Assembly (NCBI RefSeq): GCF_018219455.1
Contig: NZ_CP056122.1
Coordinates: 4,024,065 to 4,088,064 of the forward strand
Length of the DNA: 64,000 nt
Direction of reading: 5' to 3'
Origin: Moritella sp. 5
GTDB taxonomy: Bacteria > Pseudomonadota > Gammaproteobacteria > Enterobacterales > Moritellaceae
The first letter of the stretch is position 1; every line of letters starts with the position of its first letter. Position numbers and translations under genes: made by a program. The notes under the pieces were generated by a model. The model made no database searches, was not told where the DNA came from, and worked only from the letters and a program-made list of their open reading frames with translations. Positions 26,522 to 37,006 of the stretch are shown here, in pieces.

Positions 26522-27640
26522 TTAACCGTTATAGACAAAGGGCGGTATGCAATTAGCTATATCTTCCCTACCCTTTAACTTCACTAATGCGCAAAACGGT
26601 GATGCATGTTCACTTAACCCATTTTGGGCGGGTACTGTTAAAGCATCTAAAAAGCTCAATAGCTGTGATTTTTCAGCGTTGGTTAAACTAAACCCTTTAA
26701 TCAAAAGGTCTTTTTGTGCATTGTTCCGCCCGTCACCTTTATTCGGCCCTGATACAGTCAATCGCCCACCGCGCGCATAACTCTCAATGACTGCAGTTAA
26801 TGTCGCAAAGCTGCCATCGTGCCCCCAGGGGCCTGTCTTTGTTACATTAACCAGTGATGGTATTCTAAATTTACCATTATCGTGATGACTGCCAGTCTCA
26901 TTTTCTAATCCTTGCGCTTCAGCAGGATAATAATATTTATCGCCAGACTGGATACCATAAAGCCCTGTATTAGCAAAATGACTCTGATTAACAGCAGCCC
27001 TATTATTCAATAGCTGACCGCCATGGCAAGCACGACAATTTAGCCTTTCGCTATTAAAAAGTGTTAACCCTTTCTGCTGTGCAACCGTTAATAACTTGGT
27101 GTTACCAGTCTGAAGATATTGGTGATAAGGAGTGTCTGTAGAGCGGATCGTTTTTACATATTCAGCCAAAGCAAATAACACTTTATCAAGAGTGACTTCA
27201 GTACTGCCAAAAGCATCCAAAAATAATATCGAGTATGTGTCAGAAGCTGACTTTAACCGTGTGATTAATAGCGCTGGCTCCATGCCCATTTCTTCTGGAT
27301 GCTTAGAAAGCAAAGGACGCTTAATCGTTTCAACTAAACTGGTTAGCTTAGTAGTGCCTTGCATATAAGTAGAATAATCAGCAACATTAAGTAAAGAAGG
27401 CGTGTTTAATGTCGCTAGCTTTCCATAAATATCAGGCGTCTTACTAAAAGTATTGCTCCAACCATGGTAAGGAGAATGACAGAGTGCACAACTTCGATTG
27501 CCCAATTTAGATAACCGGACATCATTAAATAAGTAACGTCCTAACGCTACTTTAGAGCGAGGTTCTGCGACGGCACTGCCTAGGCTAAAAGCACAAAAAA
27601 CAATTAACCATCTCAATAATCTAGATTTGAAGATATACAT
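26522..27640 (-). CDS. Di-haem cytochrome c peroxidase/MauG-family protein
   Basis: A 372-residue exported protein with a signal peptide (residues 1-25) and two CxxCH haem-binding motifs, CALCH at 51-55 and CRACH at 202-206, spaced as in bacterial di-haem peroxidases and MauG relatives. The TPSLLNV and RIPSLVNVTKTGPWGHDGS motifs are family-typical. It probably reduces hydrogen peroxide or oxidises a partner protein in the periplasm. The presence of MauG-like wording leaves the substrate open. The start at 27640 lacks a strong ribosome binding site. Confidence 0.88.
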   Translation of the reverse strand: MYIFKSRLLRWLIVFCAFSLGSAVAEPRSKVALGRYLFNDVRLSKLGNRSCALCHSPYHGWSNTFSKTPDIYGKLATLNTPSLLNVADYSTYMQGTTKLTSLVETIKRPLLSKHPEEMGMEPALLITRLKSASDTYSILFLDAFGSTEVTLDKVLFALAEYVKTIRSTDTPYHQYLQTGNTKLLTVAQQKGLTLFNSERLNCRACHGGQLLNNRAAVNQSHFANTGLYGIQSGDKYYYPAEAQGLENETGSHHDNGKFRIPSLVNVTKTGPWGHDGSFATLTAVIESYARGGRLTVSGPNKGDGRNNAQKDLLIKGFSLTNAEKSQLLSFLDALTVPAQNGLSEHASPFCALVKLKGREDIANCIPPFVYNG

Positions 27641-27714
27641 TTAGTTTTCTTTTAACCAGTCATATTAATCTATTGATTTTACTTAAAACATTCTAGCATC
27701 AACTTTCTATAATT

Positions 27715-27752
27715 AAAAAAATGCCGCAGACCTAAAGTCTGCGGCATTTTAT
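27715..27752. terminator. Terminator after fbaA
   Basis: Perfect 11-bp stem ATGCCGCAGAC/GTCTGCGGCAT with A6 and T4-rich flanks. It ends the epd-pgk-fbaA operon on the minus strand. Confidence 0.9.
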
Positions 27753-27787
27753 TTAGCCGACTAGATTATTCGTATATTAACGAATAA

Positions 27788-28864
27788 TTATAGTACGTCT
27801 ACGCTGTTTAGATCTTTATGTGCTTGTTCTAGACGAGCAACTAAACTTGCTTGACCAGCGCGTAACCATACACGTGGGTCATAATGTTTCTTGTTTGGAG
27901 CATCTGCGCCAGTTGGGTTACCAATTTGACCTTGAAGGAATTCTTTTTTACCTTCGTAGTAGTTCTTGATACCGTCCCAAGTTGCCCACTGTGTATCAGT
28001 ATCGATGTTCATTTTGATAACACCGTAACCGATTGACTCTTGGATTTCAGATTCACTTGAACCAGAACCACCGTGGAATACGAAGTTTAGAGAATTAGCT
28101 GGAAGGCCGAATTTCTCTGAACAGTATGCTTGTGAATCACGTAGGATAGTTGGCGTAAGTACAACGTTACCTGGCTTGTATACACCGTGTACGTTACCGA
28201 AAGATGCAGCAATAGTGAAACGAGGGCTGATTGCCGTTAGTTTTTCATAAGCGTATGCAACGTCTTCAGGTGAAGTATAAAGCTCAGAAGCGTCCATATC
28301 AGAGTTATCTACGCCATCTTCTTCACCACCAGTACAACCTAGTTCGATTTCGATAGTCATGTCCATTTTAGACATACGTGCTAGGTATTCACCACATGTA
28401 GCGATGTTTTCTTCTAGTGATTCTTCAGAAAGATCTAGCATGTGCGAGCTAAATAGTGGCTTGCCAGTTTGTGCGAAGAACTCTTCACCCGCGTCTAGTA
28501 GTCCGTCGATCCAAGGTAATAATTTTTTCGCTGCGTGATCGGTATGAATAATAACTGGAACACCATAAGATTCAGCCATAACGTGTACGTATTTAGCACC
28601 GGCGATTGCGCCCATGATAGATGCGCCGTGACCTTCAAGACCAATACCTTTACCTGCGAAGAATGCAGCGCCACCGTGTGAGAACTGGATGATCACTGGT
28701 GATTTAGATTTTGCAGCAGCTTCTAATGTACCGTTGATTGAATCAGTATTTACCATGTTTACAGCAGGTAGCGCGAAGTTGTTTTCTTTAGCAATTGCAA
28801 AGATTTTTTGCACGTCATCGCCTGTTACAACACCTGGTTTTACAACATCAAAGATCTTAGACAT
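27788..28864 (-). CDS. fbaA: Fructose-bisphosphate aldolase, class II
   Basis: A 358-residue zinc-dependent aldolase (E. coli FbaA 359). It has the zinc-binding IIHTDHAAKKLLPW motif, VEIELGCTGGEEDGVDN and NFVFHGGSGSSESEI. The start at 28864 (MSKIFDVVKPG) is family-typical; a 16-residue upstream extension is not. It is the third gene of epd-pgk-fbaA with 139 bp to pgk. It splits fructose-1,6-bisphosphate in glycolysis and condenses triose phosphates in gluconeogenesis. Confidence 0.96.
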   Translation of the reverse strand: MSKIFDVVKPGVVTGDDVQKIFAIAKENNFALPAVNMVNTDSINGTLEAAAKSKSPVIIQFSHGGAAFFAGKGIGLEGHGASIMGAIAGAKYVHVMAESYGVPVIIHTDHAAKKLLPWIDGLLDAGEEFFAQTGKPLFSSHMLDLSEESLEENIATCGEYLARMSKMDMTIEIELGCTGGEEDGVDNSDMDASELYTSPEDVAYAYEKLTAISPRFTIAASFGNVHGVYKPGNVVLTPTILRDSQAYCSEKFGLPANSLNFVFHGGSGSSESEIQESIGYGVIKMNIDTDTQWATWDGIKNYYEGKKEFLQGQIGNPTGADAPNKKHYDPRVWLRAGQASLVARLEQAHKDLNSVDVL

Positions 28865-29003
28865 AATATTAGCCTTATTGTTTACATATTTAAGTACTGA
28901 ATTATTCAGCACAAATTTTTAAAATACTTTTGCCACTACAGTGAATCTATAGCAATAGCCGTAGCAGCAAAACAACGATTCGTTATTAGCAATTAACAGC
29001 TAG

Positions 29004-30170
29004 TTACGCGTTTTTCGCACGTTCTTCTAACATAGCCACTGCTGGTAGTACTTTACCTTCGACAAACTCAAGGAACGCGCCGCCACCAGTAGAGATATAA
29101 GAGATACCATCAGCTAGACCAAATTGATCGATAGCTGCCAGTGTGTCACCGCCACCAGCGATAGAGAATGCGTTGCTTTCTGCAATCGCACGACCGATAA
29201 TTTCAGTACCTTTAGCGAAGTTAGCAAATTCAAATACGCCAACTGGGCCATTCCAGATAATTGTTTTCGCCGATTTGATCATCTCAGCAAGTTGATTTGC
29301 AGAATCAGGTCCTAGATCGAAGATCATATCGTCATCACCGACTTCTGATGCTGGTTTCAATGTTGCTTCAGCCGTTTCAGAAAACTCGCTAGCAACTAAT
29401 ACGTCAGTCGCTACAGGGATCTCACATTTCGCCATTAATGCTTTTGCTGTATCAATTAGGTCATGTTCACACAGTGATTTACCTACGTTGTGACCTTGCG
29501 CTGCGATAAATGTATTCGCAATACCGCCACCAACAACAAGCTGATCAGCAATTGTTGATAATGAATCAAGTACCGTTAATTTAGTTGATACTTTAGAACC
29601 ACCAACAATAGCGAGGAATGGACGTGCTGGTTTGTCCATTGCTTTACCGAGTGCTTCAAGTTCTGCAGAAAGTAGCGGACCAGAACAAGCGATTGGTGCA
29701 AACATACCGACACCGTGTGTTGATGCTTGTGCACGGTGAGCTGTACCAAATGCGTCCATGACGAATACGTCACATAGATTTGCGTATGCTTTTGATAATG
29801 CGTCTTCGTTTTTCTTTTCGCCTTTGTTAAAGCGAACGTTTTCTAGTACAACTAATTCACCTGCGTTTAATTCTAAACCGTCTAGGTAATCACGTGCTAG
29901 TACAACGTTATTTTCTAATGCTTCTTTAAGGTAGTTCACAACAGGTTCTAATGAAAACTCTTGAGAGAATTCACCTTCCGTTGGACGACCAAGGTGTGAT
30001 GTAACCATCACTTTTGCGCCAGCTGCTAGTGCGAGTTTGATTGTTGGTAGTGATGCACGGATACGCGCGTCAGATGTTACTTTGCCATTTTTAACTGGTA
30101 CGTTTAAATCTGCACGAATTAATACACGTTGACCTTCAAGATCAAGATCTGTCATTTTAATAATATTCAT
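29004..30170 (-). CDS. pgk: Phosphoglycerate kinase
   Basis: A 388-residue enzyme transferring phosphate between 1,3-bisphosphoglycerate and ADP. The N-terminal substrate motif [19 protein letters not shown], the MVTSHLGRP loop, the [12 protein letters not shown] segment and the C-terminal nucleotide loop [12 protein letters not shown] are intact. Length matches E. coli (387). It lies 33 bp after epd in one operon. Confidence 0.97.
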   Translation of the reverse strand: MNIIKMTDLDLEGQRVLIRADLNVPVKNGKVTSDARIRASLPTIKLALAAGAKVMVTSHLGRPTEGEFSQEFSLEPVVNYLKEALENNVVLARDYLDGLELNAGELVVLENVRFNKGEKKNEDALSKAYANLCDVFVMDAFGTAHRAQASTHGVGMFAPIACSGPLLSAELEALGKAMDKPARPFLAIVGGSKVSTKLTVLDSLSTIADQLVVGGGIANTFIAAQGHNVGKSLCEHDLIDTAKALMAKCEIPVATDVLVASEFSETAEATLKPASEVGDDDMIFDLGPDSANQLAEMIKSAKTIIWNGPVGVFEFANFAKGTEIIGRAIAESNAFSIAGGGDTLAAIDQFGLADGISYISTGGGAFLEFVEGKVLPAVAMLEERAKNA

Positions 30171-30203
30171 CGTTCAATCCTTAAGCTATCAATTTTATAA
30201 AAT

Positions 30204-31232
30204 TTATTTCAATCTATTTTTCGCTAGCGTAGCGATGTAATGAGTCGTATCAAGTAGACGGTTAGCAAAGCCCCATTCGTTATCACACCAAGCTAATAAT
30301 TTCACCAAATGTCCATCGCTGACCCGTGTTTGGGTGCCATCAATAATGCTAGAACGTGGGTCATGGTTAAAGTCTATCGATACCAGCGGAGCCTCGGTAT
30401 AACCCAAGATCCCTTTTAGTTCAGTTTCTGCGGCAGCGTGTAAGCAATTGTTAATATCTTCAATTGTGACTTCTTTGCTCACTGTAATACTTAAGTCCAT
30501 TGCCGTTACGTTTAAGGTCGGAACCCGAACGGCAATAGCTTCAAATTTATTCGCGAACTTAGGTAAGATACGTTCAATCCCTGCTGCTAATTTTGTATCA
30601 ACCGGAATAATAGAATGACTTGCAGCACGGGTGCGGCGCAAATCCGTATGATAAGAATCGATTACAGGTTGATCATTCATTGCTGAGTGAATAGTGGTGA
30701 TCGTGCCGCATTTAATATCAAATGCACTATCAAGTGCATTGATCACTGGCACCATACAGTTGGTGGTACAAGACGCACCAGAAATAAATGTCTCATCACC
30801 CGTTAGCTGTTCATGGTTAACGCCAAATACAACCGTGGCATCAACATCCGAACTCGCAGGATGGGAAAAAATAACTTTTTTAGCGCCCGCAGCAATATGT
30901 GCTTCGGCATCCGCTTTAGTGCCATATATACCCGTACAATCAAGTACGATATCAATGTCATGTTCCTGCCAAGGTAAGTCAACCAGTTCTTGGTGACGCA
31001 CTAAATGAATGCAATCATTTTCAATTTGTAATAGGTTATCGCCCAGTTGTACTGAGAATGGAAAACGGCCATGCGTTGAGTCATATTGAGTTAAATGTAC
31101 TATCGCTTCAGGAGCCGCTAGTTCGTTAATCACAACGATCTTAATTTCGTCCTGACGGTTACTTTCATACAACGCTCGGACAACACTACGTCCAATTCGT
31201 CCATAACCATTAATGGCAACTCTAACAGACAT
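30204..31232 (-). CDS. epd: D-erythrose-4-phosphate dehydrogenase
   Basis: A 342-residue GAPDH-family enzyme. The Rossmann motif INGYGRIGR (7-15) and active-site SGASCTTNC (Cys155) are present. The NELA stretch after the second strand (residues 36-39), in place of the NDL usual for GAPDH, and the pgk-fbaA context, indicate erythrose-4-phosphate dehydrogenase, which starts de novo pyridoxal phosphate synthesis. PLP is used by several enzymes of this window (GcvP, ThrC, Kbl, LtaE). First gene of the operon. The E. coli neighbour tktA is not upstream; tesB is. Confidence 0.92.
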   Translation of the reverse strand: MSVRVAINGYGRIGRSVVRALYESNRQDEIKIVVINELAAPEAIVHLTQYDSTHGRFPFSVQLGDNLLQIENDCIHLVRHQELVDLPWQEHDIDIVLDCTGIYGTKADAEAHIAAGAKKVIFSHPASSDVDATVVFGVNHEQLTGDETFISGASCTTNCMVPVINALDSAFDIKCGTITTIHSAMNDQPVIDSYHTDLRRTRAASHSIIPVDTKLAAGIERILPKFANKFEAIAVRVPTLNVTAMDLSITVSKEVTIEDINNCLHAAAETELKGILGYTEAPLVSIDFNHDPRSSIIDGTQTRVSDGHLVKLLAWCDNEWGFANRLLDTTHYIATLAKNRLK

Positions 31233-31365
31233 AATAGGGGGGAATACCTAGTAACAAAAAACGATCTTCATTGTAGATTAAAATGAGACAGAAGCGAATA
31301 TGCAGGGGTAGGAAATGTTTATAAATTTCAGGAAAGCATGATCCCGGCCACAAATTTTCGTAATA

Positions 31366-31402
31366 AAACAACATTTCGGCGTTTTCATCCGAAATGTTGT
31401 AC
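31366..31402 (-). terminator. Rho-independent terminator of tesB
   Basis: Perfect 12-bp stem ACAACATTTCGG/CCGAAATGTTGT with a 9-base loop followed by TTTATTA on the minus strand, just past the tesB stop at 31413. Confidence 0.85.
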
Positions 31403-31412
31403 TATTTCGTAA

Positions 31413-32279
31413 TTAAGCGATCTCTCGGTTACGAATTAACCCTTCTTGCATTGTGGTTGCGACCATTTTTCCATCTCGGGTAAAGAAACGCCCACGAACC
31501 AATCCGCGAGAACCAGACGCACTTGAACTATCTATTACATACAATAGCCAGTCATCTAGGCGGAAATCACGGTGGAACCACATTGAATGATCTATGGTCA
31601 CCACTTGCATATTGGGACTCATAAAACCCTTACCATGTGGCTGTAATGCCGTCGGTAATAAACAAAAGTCGGATGCATAAGCGAGCAGGTATTTATGAAT
31701 ACGCGCATCGTCTGGCATTTGCCCATTGGCTTTAAACCAAACATAACGCAGTGGTGCAGATTTTTCTTCGCTTAATGGGTCAATATAATGCACAGGGCGC
31801 ATTTCTATCGGTCTTTCACAGACAAATTTGGCACAAATATCATCCGGTAATTCATCACGCAGTGATAGTATATGGTCTTGCTCTGAAACAAGTTCTTCTG
31901 GGGGCGGTACATCCGGCATTTCATCTTGATGATCGTAACCTTCAAGTTCAATCTGAAATGATGCCGTCATATAAAAAATAGCGTGCCCATTTTGAATTGC
32001 GCGTACTCGACGCGTGGTAATTGAACCACCATCACGAATATTCTCGACTTCATAAACAATCGGTTTTGTAACTTTACCTGCACGTAAAAAATACGAATGG
32101 AAAGAATGCACCTTACGATCTGCAGGTACAGTTTCTTTCGCTGCCGATAATGCTTGTCCCATTACCTGACCACCAAATACTGCACCAAAACCTAAATCTT
32201 GGCTTTGACCACGGTAAATCCCTTCCTCGATGGTTTCTAACGTTAACTGTCCAAGCAGATCTTTTAATACCTTACCCAT
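31413..32279 (-). CDS. tesB: Acyl-CoA thioesterase II
   Basis: A 288-residue double-hotdog thioesterase (E. coli TesB 286) that hydrolyses medium and long acyl-CoA. The start LTLETIEEGIYRGQSQDLG, VFGGQVMGQALSAA, and the second hotdog with DHSMWFHRDFRLDDWLLY and SSASGSRGLVRGR are family signatures. AAGG precedes the ATG. It is upstream of epd but separated by its own terminator. The end of the iron-uptake block lies 370 bp upstream. Confidence 0.94.
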   Translation of the reverse strand: MGKVLKDLLGQLTLETIEEGIYRGQSQDLGFGAVFGGQVMGQALSAAKETVPADRKVHSFHSYFLRAGKVTKPIVYEVENIRDGGSITTRRVRAIQNGHAIFYMTASFQIELEGYDHQDEMPDVPPPEELVSEQDHILSLRDELPDDICAKFVCERPIEMRPVHYIDPLSEEKSAPLRYVWFKANGQMPDDARIHKYLLAYASDFCLLPTALQPHGKGFMSPNMQVVTIDHSMWFHRDFRLDDWLLYVIDSSSASGSRGLVRGRFFTRDGKMVATTMQEGLIRNREIA

Positions 32280-32482
32280 AAATACCTTTTTAAAATTCAG
32301 ATTATTATTTTAATACAAAAGAGCAAAGCTACCGCTGTTATCTAAGATATTCAAGCGCTAATTACAGTTATTGTAGGGCGAGGGCTACATACTTTGTGAT
32401 TAAATCAGAACTTCAGCCTAACCACTCTGGCCTCACACCTTAAACTTAATACCTCACTCAACCCTAAAATCGGGACAAAAAA
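32280..32482. promoter_or_regulatory. tesB upstream region
   Basis: About 200 bp that must include the tesB promoter. No convincing operator or additional gene was recognised. The rest of the 32280-32647 gap is occupied by a terminator and by the displaced thrC end described separately. Confidence 0.35.
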
Positions 32483-32525
32483 ATACCTTGTTCCGATGCC
32501 ATTAACGCGACATCAAACAAGGTAT
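32483..32525 (-). terminator. Terminator downstream of the iron-uptake block
   Basis: ATACCTTGTT/AACAAGGTAT arms, with an inner GATG/CATC pair, followed by T7 on the minus strand. It lies beyond iutA and directly beyond the displaced thrC end, so it may be the original thrC terminator. Confidence 0.8.
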
Positions 32526-32557
32526 GTTCACAAATGTGAGAATGCGTCATCTAAGAT

Positions 32558-32599
32558 TAGACTACACCATCAAAAATGCACGTAATGCCACAAAGTCAT
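32558..32599 (-). repeat. Displaced copy of the thrC 3' end (42 bp)
   Basis: These 42 bp match 39873-39914, the last codons and stop of thrC, at 38 of 42 positions. The minus strand reads DFVALRAFLMV-stop here versus DFEALRTFLMA-stop in thrC. Similarity ends abruptly on both sides. The two copies are direct repeats flanking the siderophore-uptake genes, as expected for attL/attR sites of an element integrated at the end of thrC, or for a recombination scar. Confidence 0.85.
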
Positions 32600-32647
32600 T
32601 CTCGATTAAGTGTCTTATTACATAACCCCACTCAAAAAAGTGAAAGA

Positions 32648-34819
32648 TTAATATTTAACCTGATAATTAAGCGTATAAGTACGGCCTCTTCCTTTATAAT
32701 CATAGGCTGCGGCATCATAGTGTTTAGCATATAATATCTGTGCTCGTTGTCCCCACGCCGTTGTATAATCTTTGTTTAGCAAGTTTTGGATGCCAAAGCC
32801 AAGGCTACCGACAGGCAATTCATAACGACCGACCAAATCAAGCACGGTATAACCAACTAACTCTTTTTCTTCCGCATCTTTATAGTCAAACATAGTTTGG
32901 CTTTGGACTTTTAACGAAAGTGCTGAATCATACCAGCCAATCCATGAACTGGCTTTTGACGTACTTGCCTGCCCAGCGCTAAAGTCATCCCACTTTTCAG
33001 CAGACTTAACTTCTGAAACCACATAGTGACCAGATGCACCCACTTGTATATTATCCATAACCCAATAAGAAACTAACGCCTCTGCACCATAGACTCGTTT
33101 TTTATCGCTCACACTGTCAATTAACAACGTCTTTTTATTGTATTCAACTGACTTATTCGATTGCGATAAATAAGCAGCGGTTTGGAAGCTTAATGCGTCT
33201 TTTTGTATTCTATAGCCAAGTTCATAACTATTGGTTTTAATGCCTGACATTTTAGAGTTTGCAACATTAATACTGTTTTTAAGTCCATAGTGGCCATTCG
33301 CATCTGCGGCACTATAGCTACCTTTACCATAATATTTTGCAGGGTCCGCAAGATCAAAACCTTGAGAGAAGTTAACCCATATTTGTGAGTCTGATGTTAA
33401 TTTGTAAACAGATCCTAAATTAAATAACCCGATTGAATAATTTGTCTTCCCACCAGGAACCGCATCTGCTGATGACCCCTTTCCTTGCGCAATTTTCTTT
33501 TGAATCTTGTAATCAACAAAATCATCGATTTTATTGCGCATATATTGATAACGATAACCACCTTCAATTGACCAATCATCGGTAATATTGACATTTGCCT
33601 GAATGAAAGCAGCGGTAGAGCCGACTGTAACCCCAGGATAACGGCCTATTTCAGCATAGGTTTCATTAATTAAATTACCAGAAGCATTCGCAACCTTTGG
33701 ATCGAATAACGCTTGATTACTATCAAATTGATCTAAATAAGCGTCTACACCGTAAACTAAATCCACCTTGCCGAAAGACTTGGCCAACGCTGTTTTTAAC
33801 GAGAATACATCTGTTGTTTGCTGTGATGCACCTTGGTAATACGGCGTATACGTTTGATCTTCTTTACGGTAAGACCCTTCCACCATAAGTTGATGACCAA
33901 AAAATTCAGAATCACTGTATGCCGAACTTAACATGATACGCTCTGTACCGTGCTGGCGGTCTGATTCGAATCCTTTTCTAACATCAACAAAATCACGCCC
34001 AGCAATATACAAACCGTATGGCGAATCTTGCTGACTATCATAATATTGCGCTAATAATTTTAGGTTTTTCGAATCAGATACCGCTACATTTACCGTTGTC
34101 TGCAAGTCGATTGTTTTATTATATTGCAATGACCCCTGTGAAATATCGGGGGTAATCATCTTACCGTCCGAGCCATAAAACCCTTGTGTTTCTGTATAAA
34201 CAGCCGCAACACGAGCAGATACCGTATCATTACCACCAGAAACAGATTGCGCCACTTTATAATCGAGATCATCACCCTTATTAAATCCTGATGAACTACT
34301 CACGTAGCTTTCAAATTGAAGCGCTCCCCCTTCAGATTTCTTGGTAATAATATTAATTACACCACCGGTTGCGCCAGCACCATAAATCGAAGTAGAACCA
34401 GAAAGTACCTCTATTCGTTCAATATTAAACGGGTCTATCGCGTCTAGCTGACGGCTAATAGGGCGTGAAGATTGTAATGACACACCATCAATCATCACGA
34501 GCATGGCCCGACCACGTAAATTTTGCCCATAGTTAGTTCTTCCACCACTACTCACATCCAAAGATGGGACCGTTGCAGCCAAGATTTCACCCAGCGTTTT
34601 ACCACCTCGATATTCTTGCTCAATTTGTTCTGAATCAACAAACCAAACCGTGCCTGGAATTTCACTTATCGCTTTTTCTGTTCGACTCGCGACCACTACA
34701 GTGGTTTCTTCCTCTGGTGTGATCCCTTCAGCTTGGGCAGTGACCGATACAAACGAGATCGCAGAGGCGACGGCGGCAGCAACTAATGTTAGTGGATAAT
34801 TCCCTTTTTTAACTTTCAT
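32648..34819 (-). CDS. TonB-dependent ferric siderophore receptor, IutA-like
   Basis: A 723-residue outer-membrane receptor: signal peptide (1-30), TonB-box-like ETTVVVAS (about 38-45), a plug domain (50-165) with NLRGRAMLVMIDGV and ERIEVLSGSTSIYGAGATGG, then a 22-strand barrel ending with KGRGRTYTLNYQVKY. Long stretches resemble the aerobactin receptor IutA (RTNYGQNLRGR, SADAVPGG, WVNFSQGF, DPAKYYG, VWGQRA-type AWGQRA). A hydroxamate siderophore such as aerobactin is therefore the likely ligand, imported onward by the adjacent FhuCDB. No siderophore synthesis genes are in the window. A Fur-like box lies upstream. Confidence 0.88.
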   Translation of the reverse strand: MKVKKGNYPLTLVAAAVASAISFVSVTAQAEGITPEEETTVVVASRTEKAISEIPGTVWFVDSEQIEQEYRGGKTLGEILAATVPSLDVSSGGRTNYGQNLRGRAMLVMIDGVSLQSSRPISRQLDAIDPFNIERIEVLSGSTSIYGAGATGGVINIITKKSEGGALQFESYVSSSSGFNKGDDLDYKVAQSVSGGNDTVSARVAAVYTETQGFYGSDGKMITPDISQGSLQYNKTIDLQTTVNVAVSDSKNLKLLAQYYDSQQDSPYGLYIAGRDFVDVRKGFESDRQHGTERIMLSSAYSDSEFFGHQLMVEGSYRKEDQTYTPYYQGASQQTTDVFSLKTALAKSFGKVDLVYGVDAYLDQFDSNQALFDPKVANASGNLINETYAEIGRYPGVTVGSTAAFIQANVNITDDWSIEGGYRYQYMRNKIDDFVDYKIQKKIAQGKGSSADAVPGGKTNYSIGLFNLGSVYKLTSDSQIWVNFSQGFDLADPAKYYGKGSYSAADANGHYGLKNSINVANSKMSGIKTNSYELGYRIQKDALSFQTAAYLSQSNKSVEYNKKTLLIDSVSDKKRVYGAEALVSYWVMDNIQVGASGHYVVSEVKSAEKWDDFSAGQASTSKASSWIGWYDSALSLKVQSQTMFDYKDAEEKELVGYTVLDLVGRYELPVGSLGFGIQNLLNKDYTTAWGQRAQILYAKHYDAAAYDYKGRGRTYTLNYQVKY

Positions 34820-34871
34820 TTATGTTCTCTTTTTTATGTTTACACTTAACCGAATAACGAAAACTAAGACA

Positions 34872-34890
34872 AATGATTCGTATTCATACC
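34872..34890 (-). promoter_or_regulatory. Possible Fur box upstream of the IutA-like receptor
   Basis: AATGATTCGTATTCATACC forms an imperfect AATGA/TCATT-type dyad about 55 bp before the receptor start. It matches the Fur consensus less well than the two other boxes in this block. Confidence 0.45.
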
Positions 34891-34990
34891 TTGATATTAA
34901 ATAACGATTTATTACTTAATATTTACTACTTAAAAATTCATTTCGCTGCGACTAATTCGCCGACTTAAGACTCCGAAATCCAACCAATCA

Positions 34991-37003
34991 CTACTTCCTC
35001 ATCAGATACAAAAAGTACGCACCACCAATCAACGAAGCCAATAATCCTGCCGGGAATTGCCACGGGAACCAGAAGATTCGTCCGACCCAATCAGCGAGGA
35101 GCATCAAGCAGCCGCCCAATAGACTGGCCGTTAACAATTGATGAGATGCCCGATACTGATGAAGCGATCGCGCCATGTGTGGTGCTAACAAGCCAATAAA
35201 ACTCAAAGGCCCGATAATAATGGTGCACAAGGTTGTCAACGCGGCCACCAGAAGCAATAAGAACAAACGCACTTTGCGGCAATCCAATCCAATACTGGTC
35301 GCGGTTATTTCCCCAAGACCAACCAGATCTAAGCGCCGATGATTTAAAAAAGCAATGCCGGAAAGCAAGGTCACACCCGCACCTAATAGATACACATCAC
35401 TCATGCTGACCAAATACGTCGAGCCTGAAAGCCAAGTTAACAATGCTGTCACGTTATCTTGCCCTGATGACATTGCAATGCGTAAGAAAGCATCGAGTCC
35501 TGCGCTCAGCGCGATCCCCGTTAATAACATTTGCGCTGGCGCAAAATTATGTTTTCGCCCCATCAACCAAATAACCCCAGTGACAGTAAACGCCCCGAAG
35601 GTGCCAAGTAACATTTGCTCATACCGTTCAACCGTCACACCAAACAGTGCGCCAAGCACTAACGCTAACGCCGCACCAGAGCTAATCCCTAATATTTCAG
35701 GACTTGCCATTGGATTCGTCGAGACCCGTTGAATGACTGTTCCCGCAATAGCCAAACCAATACCCGCGAAAAGAGAAACAAGTACTCTTGGCAATCGAAG
35801 TTCCATGACTGAAGTGTTAAATGACATTATCCAGCCCGTTTGGTTTTTGCCGACAACTAAAGCCACCATAAAGCAGACAATCACGAGGATACCAAGCGGA
35901 AATAATACCTTTTGAATATTCCTGTGCTGATATGTCATTGGACTCGTGTCCCTCGACTTAAGATCCGATTGCAATAACTTTCGATTTAATAACCAAAGCA
36001 AAAAGGGCGCGCCCAATAATGCCGTCATTGCTCCGGTCGGCAGTAACGCCCCTCCAGCACCCGAGAATGGCTGTACAATCAGGTCTGCCAGTAACAACAT
36101 CAAACTGCCAGTCACACCGCTAACAAGGATCTGAGCGGTGAGTTTTCTCGCCCCGCACAGTCGTGCAACGGCCGGGGCGACAATGCCAATAAAGCCAATT
36201 AAACCCACTTCACTGACCACTGCCGCAGTAATAAATATCGCTAACGTCAATGAAATTACTTTAATTTGCTTAATGTTAATGCCAATAGAAGAGGCAACCG
36301 TGTCTCCTAATTGTAATACTGACAAGGGCCTTGAAAGTAACAATAGAGCAATAATAGGTAGCGTAATAAGCTGTAATACCGTCATAACACTCGACCAATC
36401 ATTTTGGTTTAATGTCCCCGCCCCCCACACAAATACACTTGCTAATTTTTGTTCATTCAATAGCAATAACATGGTATTGAGTGAACCAAAAAATAAACTG
36501 ATCACCATACCAGCCAAAACCATATGCACAGGAGAAAACCCACGCTTGGCCGATAATATAAAGACCAATAATGTTGCTAGCCCCCCACCTAAGAAAGCGG
36601 GAATAAAACCATTAATGCTACTATTAACGGGCAAAAATAAGATGCCTAGCACTAACCCTAATTCGGCACCAGCAGCAACACCTAGGGTCGTCGGTGAGGC
36701 GATTGGATTACGTAGTACAAACTGCATCACACAGCCTGCGACCGCTAATGCAAAACCGCATAATATCGCTATCGCTAAACGGGGTAGATAAGTAAGGTGG
36801 GTAATAAGATGCTGATAATTGCTCGCGTCATAATGAAACACCGTTTGCCACAATAAACTCAACCCTTGTGAATAAGGCGCGGTCCACTGCAGTAAACTCA
36901 GCAATATCGCAGCAATGAGTGAGCAAAGAAAAAAACGCCACCACATGCCTTGCTGTTTTGAGGCATTAAATTTTGAAGTGCTAAATAGAGGAAATGTATT
37001 CAT
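34991..37003 (-). CDS. fhuB: Fe(3+)-hydroxamate ABC transporter permease FhuB
   Basis: A 670-residue double-length permease formed by two fused BtuC/FecCD-type halves (about 1-330 and 345-670), each with about ten membrane segments and the coupling motif (NPIASPTTLGVAAGAELG in the first half, NPMASPEILGISSGAALA in the second). This fused form is typical of FhuB, which accepts ferric hydroxamates from FhuD. It begins 3 bp after fhuD, so translation is coupled. Last gene of the fhuCDB group. Confidence 0.94.
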   Translation of the reverse strand: MNTFPLFSTSKFNASKQQGMWWRFFLCSLIAAILLSLLQWTAPYSQGLSLLWQTVFHYDASNYQHLITHLTYLPRLAIAILCGFALAVAGCVMQFVLRNPIASPTTLGVAAGAELGLVLGILFLPVNSSINGFIPAFLGGGLATLLVFILSAKRGFSPVHMVLAGMVISLFFGSLNTMLLLLNEQKLASVFVWGAGTLNQNDWSSVMTVLQLITLPIIALLLLSRPLSVLQLGDTVASSIGINIKQIKVISLTLAIFITAAVVSEVGLIGFIGIVAPAVARLCGARKLTAQILVSGVTGSLMLLLADLIVQPFSGAGGALLPTGAMTALLGAPFLLWLLNRKLLQSDLKSRDTSPMTYQHRNIQKVLFPLGILVIVCFMVALVVGKNQTGWIMSFNTSVMELRLPRVLVSLFAGIGLAIAGTVIQRVSTNPMASPEILGISSGAALALVLGALFGVTVERYEQMLLGTFGAFTVTGVIWLMGRKHNFAPAQMLLTGIALSAGLDAFLRIAMSSGQDNVTALLTWLSGSTYLVSMSDVYLLGAGVTLLSGIAFLNHRRLDLVGLGEITATSIGLDCRKVRLFLLLLVAALTTLCTIIIGPLSFIGLLAPHMARSLHQYRASHQLLTASLLGGCLMLLADWVGRIFWFPWQFPAGLLASLIGGAYFLYLMRK

Positions 37004-37006
37004 CGA

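Noticed and set aside
36138-36791. 217-codon plus-strand frame inside fhuB
   Set aside because: Antisense shadow of a membrane-protein gene; fhuB motifs on the other strand are decisive.
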